Origin: Planctomycetota bacterium
GTDB lineage: Bacteria; Planctomycetota; UBA1135; GCA-002686595
Assembly (NCBI GenBank): GCA_016712565.1
Contig: JADJQU010000004.1
Span: forward strand, 124,001 to 188,000
Length of the DNA stretch: 64,000 nt
Direction: 5' to 3'
The stretch's first letter is position 1. Every line of letters begins with the position of its first letter. A program made the position numbers and the translations under genes. Below, one piece after another: positions 53,652 through 61,637 of this stretch. Under the pieces are notes generated by a model. The model was not told where the DNA came from. It did no database searches and saw nothing but the letters and a program-made list of their open reading frames with translations.

Positions 53652-54791
53652 CTATCCCATGGTCTCGTCGTCGCGGTCGCCGTCGGTGAAGTACCAGCCC
53701 CGCGGGTCCCGTGCCGCCGCGGCCAGGGGATGGGCCCCGTCGTGCACGTGCAGGATGATGGTCAAGTGGTTCGCCCGGCGCGGCGCCACGAAGCCCTGGC
53801 CCACGAGCACGTCCCGCCACCAGGACCCGTCGATGGCCGTGGCCTGCACCACCGAGGCGCCGGCTTGCTCCAGTGTCGCAAGCCCCCCGTCGAGGGCCGC
53901 GGCCAGGGCGCCGTCCTCCGGGGCCAGCACGTCCACCAGGTAGCCCACCGCCGAGCCCGGTCGAGGCAGTTGCACCACGCAATAGCCCGCGAAACGTCCA
54001 GCCCCGTCGCGCACGGAGAGGGCCCGGTGGAGCCCCGAGGGAGCCCGCAGGAAGCGCCAGTCCAGGTAGGGCTTCTCGCGCCGGATCATCCAGGCGAAGC
54101 GGGCCTCGAGCCTGCGCGAGAGCGCGTCCACTTCGGCCGGAAAGCCGCCCAGGAGGGGCGTCGTGGCAAAGCCGGCACCGCGGGCCCGGGTCCGATGGCG
54201 CGCCCGTCGCGCGCGACCCTCGGCCAGTCCCGTGCCCCACAGGGCCAGCCGGCCCTCCTTGGCGCGCTCGGCCCGGGCCGCGGCGTCCGCCCGCAGCACC
54301 AGGGTCCAGGGCCGCAGGGTCCCGATGCGCGTCCAGCCCAGCTCGAGGAAAATGTGCGCCGAGCGGCGATTGGGAAAGCCGAAGACCAGGGGCCAACCGC
54401 GGCGGCGGGCCTCGGCCATGGCGCGCCGATCGAGGTCGCTGAAGATCCCGCGCTTGCGCCAATCGGGGTGGGTCATCACGTCGCCGGTCTCGCCCACCAC
54501 GGCGGCGTGCTCCCCGCGGGCCGTGGCGATGCGCGGATTGCAGGCGTAGCCGCTGACCGCCTGCCCCGCGGGCGATCGGGCCACGAAGGACAGCGTGGTC
54601 CCGCAGGGATTCTGGTCGTAGCGCCAGACCAGCCCCGGGAGGTCCAGGGTCTTCCTGAAGCAGGCGTTGTAGAGCGCGAGCTGGTCGGCACGGTCGCCGG
54701 GACCGCAATCGTGGAGCGTGAGCTCCCCGCTCGCCGAAGGCTGGCCGGGCGCGGGAGAAGCCGGTTCGACGGGGGGCATCGCCGAGAGCAT
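53652..54791 (-). CDS. GNAT family N-acetyltransferase
   Basis: A protein of 379 residues from ATG 54789-54791; Met5 (54779) is an alternative. The core GNAT fold is seen at VVGETGDVMTHPDWRKRGIF (acetyl-CoA loop) and AMAEARRRGWPLVFGFPNRR. A second GNAT-like half follows (YLDWRFLRAPSGLHRALSVR; FAGYCVVQLPRPGSAVGYLV). Such double-GNAT proteins occur in polysaccharide loci. The substrate is unknown. It ends 14 bases before the deacetylase start, so the two may act on the same polymer. Upstream 179 bases hold no gene. Confidence 0.78.
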   Translation of the reverse strand: MLSAMPPVEPASPAPGQPSASGELTLHDCGPGDRADQLALYNACFRKTLDLPGLVWRYDQNPCGTTLSFVARSPAGQAVSGYACNPRIATARGEHAAVVGETGDVMTHPDWRKRGIFSDLDRRAMAEARRRGWPLVFGFPNRRSAHIFLELGWTRIGTLRPWTLVLRADAAARAERAKEGRLALWGTGLAEGRARRARHRTRARGAGFATTPLLGGFPAEVDALSRRLEARFAWMIRREKPYLDWRFLRAPSGLHRALSVRDGAGRFAGYCVVQLPRPGSAVGYLVDVLAPEDGALAAALDGGLATLEQAGASVVQATAIDGSWWRDVLVGQGFVAPRRANHLTIILHVHDGAHPLAAAARDPRGWYFTDGDRDDETMG

Positions 54792-54970
54792 CGCCTGGGG
54801 TGCCCGCACGCCGCAAGCACCCGCCGGGTTCCTCTCCGCTCGCGCCGGGAGCCGTGCGCGAGGCCCCCGCCGGCCCCCGAGCGCCTGAGTCCCGCGGACC
54901 ACGGCGCGGCCCTTGGGCCCGTTCGGCCGGGAGCAGGGCCGCGCGGGCCGAAGCTCCCGGTCCGTTCGGA

Positions 54971-56368
54971 TCAGGTCACGCCGACGCGCTTGGGCGCGGG
55001 CACCAGGCCCACGGCGCGGCCGACGCGGCGCTTGCCGTACTGCGGGTTCTCCATGTAGTAGAGCGCCCGCTCCATGAAGCGCTTGGCGCGCTGGGGGTAG
55101 CCGTAGAACCACTTTTCGTAGGAGCGCACCATGTTCTTGCGCAGCTCCTCCAGCTCCACCTGGGTGAAGTGCTCGTGCACGTAGGCCGAGCGGTTCGACG
55201 AGACGTAGTTCTCGCGCAGGTCCGACAGGTCGATGTTGGCCTGGTAGTTGTCCCAGGACTCGGTGCCGATCAGCGGATTGAACACCGAGATGCGCACCAG
55301 GTCGGGGCCCGCGAGCTTGAGCACCTTCTCGGTCTCGGCAATGTCCGCGGGCGTCTCGCCGGGGCTGCCGACGATCAAGTACACCTTGGCCCAGATGCCG
55401 GCGCGGCGCGTCATGCGCGCGGCCTCGACGATCACCTCGGGCGTCAGGTCCTTCTTCAGCACGTCGAGCATGCGCTGGGAGCCCGACTCCCAGCCGTAGT
55501 AGATGCGGCGGCAGCCCGCGCGGTGCATGTGCTTGAGCAGCGGGTAGTCCACGCAGTCGGCGCGCGTGTTGGCGATCCACTCGAACTTCAGGCCCCGGCG
55601 CAGGATCTCGTCGCACATCTCGTGGATGCGCTTGCGCCGCAGCGTCAGGATCTCGTCCACGAACAGCACCACGCCGGGGTTGTAGGTCCGGACGATGTGC
55701 TCGAGTTCGTCGACGATCAGCTGCGTCGAGCGCACGCGGAAGCCGCGGCCGGTCAGTTCCTTCTGGCAGAAGATGCACTTGAAGGGGCAGCCGCGGGTGG
55801 TGAAAATGTAGGTCAGCCGCTCGGGATTGAGCTTGAAGTAGCTCTCCATGGGCAGCAGGTGGCGCGCGGGCAGCGGCAGTTCGTCGAGCTTCTTGATCAG
55901 CGGCGGTGCGGCGTTGTCCACCCAGACCTGCCGCTCGCGCACGCCGGCCAGACCCGCCACGGCCGAGATCTCGGCGTCGTTGCCGCCCTCCAGGGCCTTG
56001 AGGAACTGGGGCAAGGTCTCCTCGGCCTCGCCCTTGAGCACGTAGTCGAAGTGCCCGCTGTCGAGGAAAATCCCCTGGTCGACGGAGGCGTGCGGCCCGC
56101 CCATGATCGTGATCTTGCCCTTCTCCTTGGCGTACTTGGCCCAGGCGATGGCGCGGCGGATGTTCGGCGTCAGGGCGCCGAAGCCGATCACGTCGTTGCG
56201 CTCGATGGCCGCCTTCATCTCCTGGTCGGTGACCACGCGCTCGTCGATGCACTCGACGGGGATCTTCTCCTTCTCCAGGCAGGCGCCGAGGTAGACGGTC
56301 CCCAGGATCATCGCCAGGGGGTCTTCCTGGACGTGGGGCTTGACGTAGGTGAGCAGCGTCTTGCGCAT
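54971..56368 (-). CDS. B12-binding-domain radical SAM protein
   Basis: A protein of 465 residues. The N-terminal cobalamin-binding-like domain contains AMILGTVYLGACLEKEKIPV and IGFGALTPNIRRAIAWAKYA with IMGGPHASVDQGIF. The radical SAM domain has the cluster motif TTRGCPFKCIFCQKEL (CxxxCxxC) and VLFVDEILTLRRKRI. It is like BchE/HpnJ-class enzymes, which do methylations or carbon-skeleton steps on lipids, pigments or glycans. The DxHxxG cobalamin motif is not obvious, so the B12 domain may be degenerate. A promoter candidate is at 56450-56478. Confidence 0.88.
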   Translation of the reverse strand: MRKTLLTYVKPHVQEDPLAMILGTVYLGACLEKEKIPVECIDERVVTDQEMKAAIERNDVIGFGALTPNIRRAIAWAKYAKEKGKITIMGGPHASVDQGIFLDSGHFDYVLKGEAEETLPQFLKALEGGNDAEISAVAGLAGVRERQVWVDNAAPPLIKKLDELPLPARHLLPMESYFKLNPERLTYIFTTRGCPFKCIFCQKELTGRGFRVRSTQLIVDELEHIVRTYNPGVVLFVDEILTLRRKRIHEMCDEILRRGLKFEWIANTRADCVDYPLLKHMHRAGCRRIYYGWESGSQRMLDVLKKDLTPEVIVEAARMTRRAGIWAKVYLIVGSPGETPADIAETEKVLKLAGPDLVRISVFNPLIGTESWDNYQANIDLSDLRENYVSSNRSAYVHEHFTQVELEELRKNMVRSYEKWFYGYPQRAKRFMERALYYMENPQYGKRRVGRAVGLVPAPKRVGVT

Positions 56369-56449
56369 CGCGGTGTCGGTCGAAGGAGTCAGGCGGGGAC
56401 GGCGCGCGGGCCGGTGGCCTGGCCCTCGGGCCGGCCCAAGCCGCACAGA

Positions 56450-56478
56450 AACCTACCGCGAACGGCAGCTTCCGGCAA
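56450..56478 (-). promoter_or_regulatory. Possible sigma-70-type promoter for the radical SAM gene
   Basis: On the minus strand TTGCCG (56473-56478) and TAGGTT (56450-56455) are 17 bases apart, about 82 bases before the ATG. The surrounding 242-base gap (56369-56610) contains nothing else recognisable. Confidence 0.35.
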
Positions 56479-56610
56479 CTTGGCTCTGCCCCTGGAGTTG
56501 CAGATGAAGATCCGGTCAGGTTCCCTTATCGGCCAGCGGCTCGACGGGGCCCAACTCGGGGACGGCTTGTAGGCCATGGGAAGGGGCTCTGGGCCTGCCG
56601 CCTGGGGCTT

Positions 56611-57891
56611 TCAGCGGGGCCGCGGGGATCGCCGGGCGGCGGCCGCCGCCCCTGCTGCCCCGTACTCCTCCAGGAACTCGTCCGTGAGGCGTTCGATGGA
56701 GAACAGGGCCGAGAGCCGCTCACGACCGGCGGCCCCCAGGCGCGCGGCCAGGGCGGGCTCCGCGAGGAGCCGGCCCACGCGCTCGGAAAAGTTGTCCAGA
56801 TCGAAGGGATTGGCGACGTACCCGGTGACCCCGTCCACGACCACCTCGCGGCTGCCGCCGAAGCTCGTCGCCACCACCGGCTTGCCGTGCTCCATGGCTT
56901 CCAGGTTCACCAGTCCGAACGTGTCGAAGCAGATCGAGGGCGTGACGAACACGTCGGTCGTGCCGTAGGCCGCCGCCAGTTCCTCCCCATCGAGCCAGCC
57001 CGTGGGCACGATGCGTTCCTCGATGCCGAGGCGCCGCGCCAGGGATCGGAATTCGGTTTCGTAGACCTCGCGTTTGCCCATCACCAGGAGCCGCAGGCGC
57101 TCGAAGCGCGGCGCCAGGCGCGCCAGCACGAGGAACAGCTGGGCCACGCCCTTCTGCTCGTGAAGCCTGCCCCCCATGGCGATCACCTGCATGCCGACCA
57201 GCCCATGCTTGGCGCGGAAGCGCTGCAGTTCCTCTTCCGTGGAGAGGCGCGGCGCGCGCTGGATCGCGTTGTGCACGGTGCGGTCCACGCGGATCCCGTT
57301 GGCCCGGATGGCGAGCCCCAGTTCATCGCTGACCACCGTGAAGCGGTCCACGCAGCGCTCCAGCACGCGCCGGATGCGCGCGTTGCGCCAGGGGTTGTAG
57401 CGCAGGCGCTGGCAGGGCAGGCACTTCTGCCAATCGGCCCGGTAGTCGCGCAAGCGCCCACCGTTCGCCTCGCCCCCATGGAAGCAGGTGAGCTTCTGGT
57501 AGCAGAAGGTCATCACGTCGTGGGCCGTGAAGACCACGCCGGCCCCCGCCGCCCGGGCCTGCTCCAGGGCCCGGTAGGACAAGTGCGTGTGGATCAGGTG
57601 GCTGTGCACCACGTCGGGCCGAAACTCCGCGAGGACCCGGGCGAACGGCGCGCGCGTCGCGGGGTTGTCCAGGCTGCGGAACGAGCGGAAGCGCGGGTTG
57701 TAGTCGGAAAACAGGCGCCAGGTGTCGAGGCCCAGGATCTGCGTGGGCGTCGCCTGGGCGACGTATTGCACGGCGGTGACCAGGGCCGTCTCGTGACCCA
57801 GCTCCCGCAAGCGCGAAGCCTCCTGGTACATCTGGCGCACCGAGGAGCCGATGCGCGGATCCGACAGGTCGTTGAGGAACAGGATCCGCAT
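56611..57891 (-). CDS. GT4 glycosyltransferase
   Basis: A protein of 426 residues from ATG 57889-57891, one base overlapping the flippase stop (TGATG). RILFLNDLSDPRIGSSVRQM opens the GT-B fold; VVHSHLIHTHLSYRALEQAR and VVFTAHDVMTFCYQKLTCFH form the acceptor half, with a Cys-rich stretch (CLPCQRLRYN). The donor half has IAMGGRLHEQKGVAQLFLVL and CFDTFGLVNLEAMEHGKPVV. It contributes one sugar to the second glycan pathway. Donor and acceptor are unknown. Confidence 0.87.
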   Translation of the reverse strand: MRILFLNDLSDPRIGSSVRQMYQEASRLRELGHETALVTAVQYVAQATPTQILGLDTWRLFSDYNPRFRSFRSLDNPATRAPFARVLAEFRPDVVHSHLIHTHLSYRALEQARAAGAGVVFTAHDVMTFCYQKLTCFHGGEANGGRLRDYRADWQKCLPCQRLRYNPWRNARIRRVLERCVDRFTVVSDELGLAIRANGIRVDRTVHNAIQRAPRLSTEEELQRFRAKHGLVGMQVIAMGGRLHEQKGVAQLFLVLARLAPRFERLRLLVMGKREVYETEFRSLARRLGIEERIVPTGWLDGEELAAAYGTTDVFVTPSICFDTFGLVNLEAMEHGKPVVATSFGGSREVVVDGVTGYVANPFDLDNFSERVGRLLAEPALAARLGAAGRERLSALFSIERLTDEFLEEYGAAGAAAAARRSPRPR

Positions 57892-59246
57892 CAGGCGAGG
57901 CTCCCACTGCGGGCCGCGCGCCGGAACCACCAGGCCACGTAGCCGAAGTGAACGAACACCCACGACATGTAGAAGGACAGCCCCCAGATGGCGCCGGTCT
58001 CCGGGAAATGGCGGATCAGGAACACGTTGACCGGGATCGTCACCAGGCATCCCAGGAGCGTCAGCACGATGCTGGCGCGAATCTGATCGCTGACCATGTA
58101 GAAGGCCTCGAGTCCCACGGCGAAGGACATGGGCACGTAGCCGAAGGCCAGGATCGAGGCCACCACGTACACCGGCTTCTCGTAGTCGTCGGGATAGAAG
58201 CTGTGCACGATCCAGGGAATCAGGGGCAGCACCAGCAGCACCCCCAGGGCCACGAGGCCCCCGCCGATCAGGGTCGAGCGCAGGTACAGCCGCCGGAATC
58301 CCTGGACGTCGCCCAGGCCGCGCTTCTCCGCCAGGGCGGGCAGCATGGTGCGCGACACCCCCAGCAGGAACATCATCGGGATGTCCATGATGCGCTGGGC
58401 GATCTGAAAGTAGGCCGCCCAGGAGAGCCCCGCCGCGCTGCCGATGAACAGGCGCGGCAGCACCTTGAGGAAGGTGGAACTGACGTTCTTCACGAAGCCG
58501 ACCTTGAGCGCCAGGGGCAGGCCCTTGGAGAGCGGCAGCTCCTTCATCTGGCGCAGCACCTCGGCGGGCGTCGGCAGATAGCTGCCGCCGTCCTGGCGGG
58601 CCTCGCGGTAGATCTCCAGCGCCACCACCATGGCCAGCACGCGCGAGATGATCTCGCCCACGATCGCGCCCTCGGCGCTGCCCGTGATGATCGCGCCCAC
58701 GGTGACCAGGAACGCGCGGCCCAGCTCCTGGGTGGTCTCGAGCTGGGCCAGGGGCAGCATGCGCCGCGTGCCCTGCAGGGCCACGAACACCACCGAGCGC
58801 GGCGTGTCGATCAGGGGCCACAGGGACAGCCACCAGGCCCACCAGCCCAGTCGCTCGCCGCTGCCTTCGCTGTTGAACCAGGTGCGGCCGATCCAGGGCA
58901 GCAGAAAGAAGCCCGCGGCGATCAGCACGCCGTTGGAAGCCAGGTACACCTTGGCCACGAAGGCCAGCCAGGCGGCCACCTTGCCGCGCATGTCGCGGGC
59001 GGTGGCCGAGGCCACCTGTCCCACGGTGGACTGCACCACGCCCACGGCGATCAGGTTGTAGAACAGGCCCTGGAGCATCACCGCCACGCCCAGGGCCCCC
59101 TGGCCTTCGGCACCCAGCACGAAGGCCAACACCATCGACGAGCCCAGCTGCACGGCCTGGTTGACGATTCCCGAGACCTGCAGGGTCGCGACATCGCGCA
59201 CGAACTTGCTCTTGGCCGCGCGGCGCACGTGGCGCACGGGACTCAC
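57891..59246 (-). CDS. Lipopolysaccharide/polysaccharide flippase (Wzx/MOP superfamily)
   Basis: A protein of 451 residues from GTG 59244-59246, overlapping the upstream GT4 stop by 4 bases. About twelve hydrophobic segments are present, among them VNQAVQLGSSMVLAFVLGAE, GVLIAAGFFLLPWIGRTWF and IVLTLLGCLVTIPVNVFLI. The early GAEGQGALGVAVMLQ loop is typical of Wzx. It should translocate undecaprenyl-linked glycan across the inner membrane. Genes on both sides are GT4, consistent with a complete repeat-unit pathway. Confidence 0.88.
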   Translation of the reverse strand: MSPVRHVRRAAKSKFVRDVATLQVSGIVNQAVQLGSSMVLAFVLGAEGQGALGVAVMLQGLFYNLIAVGVVQSTVGQVASATARDMRGKVAAWLAFVAKVYLASNGVLIAAGFFLLPWIGRTWFNSEGSGERLGWWAWWLSLWPLIDTPRSVVFVALQGTRRMLPLAQLETTQELGRAFLVTVGAIITGSAEGAIVGEIISRVLAMVVALEIYREARQDGGSYLPTPAEVLRQMKELPLSKGLPLALKVGFVKNVSSTFLKVLPRLFIGSAAGLSWAAYFQIAQRIMDIPMMFLLGVSRTMLPALAEKRGLGDVQGFRRLYLRSTLIGGGLVALGVLLVLPLIPWIVHSFYPDDYEKPVYVVASILAFGYVPMSFAVGLEAFYMVSDQIRASIVLTLLGCLVTIPVNVFLIRHFPETGAIWGLSFYMSWVFVHFGYVAWWFRRAARSGSLA

Positions 59247-60418
59247 GCCGACACCCCCAGGGCCCGCCTGTAGACCTCGAGCATGCGCCGGGCATTGTCC
59301 TCCCAGGGCGAGTTGCGCGCGCGCTCCCTGCCCGCGGCCCCCATGCGCTCCCGCAGGCCGTCATCCCCCAGCAATTGCACCAGGGCGCGCTCCACGGCCC
59401 CGGGATCCTGGGGCACCAGGCGGCCCGTGACGCCGTCCTCGATGGCGTCCTCGGCGCCGCAGTCCAAGGTCCCGATGGACGGGATGCCCGCCGCGGCGGC
59501 TTCCAGATAGACGAGGCCGAAGCCCTCGAAGCCTCCGCCCTCGGCGGTCACCGGCGTGTGCAGCAACACGCGCGCGCGCTGCAGCAGGTCCACCTTCTCG
59601 AGCTCGCTCACGTTGCCGAGGAAGTGCACGCGCTGCGCGAGCCCCGCTTCCTTCACCAGGGCCTCCAGCTTGGCCTGGTAGGCGTCGAGGGAGACCCTGC
59701 CGATGATGAAATGGTGGAGGTCTTGAAAGCGCGCCGCGGCCCGCACCCAACCCGCCAGGGCCAGGTGGTGGCCCTTGCGCTCCTTGAGTTCGCCGATGCC
59801 CAGGGTGAACGGCACGCCGTGCCAGGGCCGGGCCCCGTCGAGCACGCGCGGGGCCAGGTAGTGCTCCGCGGCCACCGCATTGGGGATCACCACGATGCCC
59901 CCCGCCGGACGTTCGTGCTCCGCGAGCAGACCCTCGAGCCTGCGGGCGGTGTAGCGGCTCACGGAAACGAGTCCGGAGAGCCGCCGGTAGGTCCAGCGGG
60001 CGCGGCGCACGTGCCGCGGGTCCAGCAACGGCTGGACCGAATAGGTGCCGTGGGCCGTGGCCACGCAGGGCACGCCGGCGAAACGCGCGCCCGCCAGCCC
60101 GGCGTAGTTGTGCGGGTAGTCCTTGACGGCGTGCACGAGGTCGGCGCCCCGCGCGGCCCGGGCCACGTTCCAGGCGGCGGAGATGAAGGAGAGCCAGAAT
60201 TTGGCCCCGCGCATGTGGAAGAAATAGTCCGGCGGCAAGGCCACGCGCACCCGCCAATGGGCCGGCACGTCGGCGGAGGTGGGCCGATGCTTGCGCGCCA
60301 GCAGAATCTGCACCTGCAGGCCGGGCTCCTGCCGCTCCAGGGCGCTGATCAGCCGCACGCAGTAGCGGCCGACCCCGTCCAGGTCGGAGAGCGAATCGGT
60401 AAGGAACAGGACGCGCAT
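59243..60418 (-). CDS. GT4 glycosyltransferase
   Basis: A protein of 391 residues from ATG 60416-60418. MRVLFLTDSLSDLDGVGRYC has the Gly motif of the acceptor half; VKDYPHNYAGLAGARFAGVP and VATAHGTYSVQPLLDPRH follow. The donor site is GIGELKERKGHHLALAGWVR, then VTAEGGGFEGFGLVYLEAAA with the E-x7-E pattern. It belongs to the second leftward cluster, 20 bases downstream of another GT4. The sugar specificity cannot be read. Confidence 0.87.
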   Translation of the reverse strand: MRVLFLTDSLSDLDGVGRYCVRLISALERQEPGLQVQILLARKHRPTSADVPAHWRVRVALPPDYFFHMRGAKFWLSFISAAWNVARAARGADLVHAVKDYPHNYAGLAGARFAGVPCVATAHGTYSVQPLLDPRHVRRARWTYRRLSGLVSVSRYTARRLEGLLAEHERPAGGIVVIPNAVAAEHYLAPRVLDGARPWHGVPFTLGIGELKERKGHHLALAGWVRAAARFQDLHHFIIGRVSLDAYQAKLEALVKEAGLAQRVHFLGNVSELEKVDLLQRARVLLHTPVTAEGGGFEGFGLVYLEAAAAGIPSIGTLDCGAEDAIEDGVTGRLVPQDPGAVERALVQLLGDDGLRERMGAAGRERARNSPWEDNARRMLEVYRRALGVSA

Positions 60419-60438
60419 GGCGAAACGGGATGATCGCC

Positions 60439-61637
60439 TCAGGAGCGGCCGCGACCCAAGCACGGGTCCGCCCAATCGAGAATCCGCCGCGCACGGGCGT
60501 CCCAGGTGCACTGCGGGGCCCGCGCCAGGCCCGCGCCCGGAATTTGCTGCGCAGTTCCAGGTCCCCCGCCAGCTGGAGGATTCCCTGGGCCAGGGCGGCG
60601 GAGTCGTCCGGCGCCACCAGCAGGGCATCCTCCCCGTGCACCAGGAGCTCGCGCAGGGAGGGCAGGTCGCTCGCCACCAGCGGCAAGCCCACGGCGAAGG
60701 ACTCGAACACCTTGAGCGGCGAGGTGTAGCGCGCGCTGAGGGCGGGAGTCGACAGGTTGGGCACGACCCCGAGGTCAGCGGCCGCCAGGTACAGCCCCAA
60801 GCGTTCGGGAGCCTGGAAGCCGTCGATGCGCACATGGGCGAGCCCCGCCGCCCGCGCCCGCAGGCGCTGCACGTCGTCCGCGGTGCCGCCGGCGATCACG
60901 AAACGCAGCGCCGGAAGCCGTCGCGCCGCTTCCACCAGCACCTCGACCCCCTTCCAGGCCATCAGGCCCCCGGTGTAGACCACCACGGTGTCCGAAAGGC
61001 CCAGGTCCAGCCGGCGGCGCGCCTCGTCCCGCGCAGGCAAGGCGCTGAAGCGCCCGGGCTCCAGGGCGTCGTGCTCCACGCGGATCTTGGCCGCTTCGAC
61101 GCCGAGCTCCAGCAGGTCGTCGCGCACGCCGCCCGAGATCGCGATCACGCCCAGGGCACCGCGCGCAGCCTCCAGGAGCCAGCGCCGGCGCAAGCGGCCG
61201 CCGGGCACCCGGTGCTGCTCCAAGAGGAACGCTCCCCGGCCCGAGCGCGCCAGCAGGAGCCCCACTTCGAGCTCCCTGGCCAGCACCAGGGCCCCGGGAA
61301 AACGCTCGCGCAGCATCCGCGCGCCACGGCGCGCGAAGGACAACTCCTCCAGGCGCGCGGGCAGGAACTGCAGGGCCACGGGCACGCTTTCGATCCAGTC
61401 GAGCACCGGCACGCGCTCGAGCGTCGGCCGCGGTCCCCGGGGCACGCCGTAGTAGTCCCACAGGTCCGTGCCAAGGGGCAGCGCCTGCACGTGCTTCCTG
61501 TCCGCCACGAGCAAGGTGGACTTCAGTCCGGCGCGGGCAAAGGCGGCGCTGGATTGGACCACCTGCAGGGCCTGGGCCCGTTGGGCGGGCATCTTGGTGT
61601 TGGCGATCAACACGAACTCGGCGGCGGGCACGCTCAC
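60439..61637 (-). CDS. GT4 glycosyltransferase (apparent frameshift near 60528)
   Basis: GTG 61635-61637 overlaps the sulfatase stop by 4 bases and begins SVPAAEFVLIANTKMPAQRA. The donor half has TVVVYTGGLMAWKGVEVLVE and SPLKVFESFAVGLPLVASDL. The frame is good to LELRSKFRARA; the rest, QCTWDARARRILDWADPCLG, RGRS and stop, is in the next frame. One C is missing in GCC(C)TGG at about 60528. The total of 1,199 bases is one short of 400 codons. If real, only the last 40 or so residues are lost, outside the catalytic core. Confidence 0.82.
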
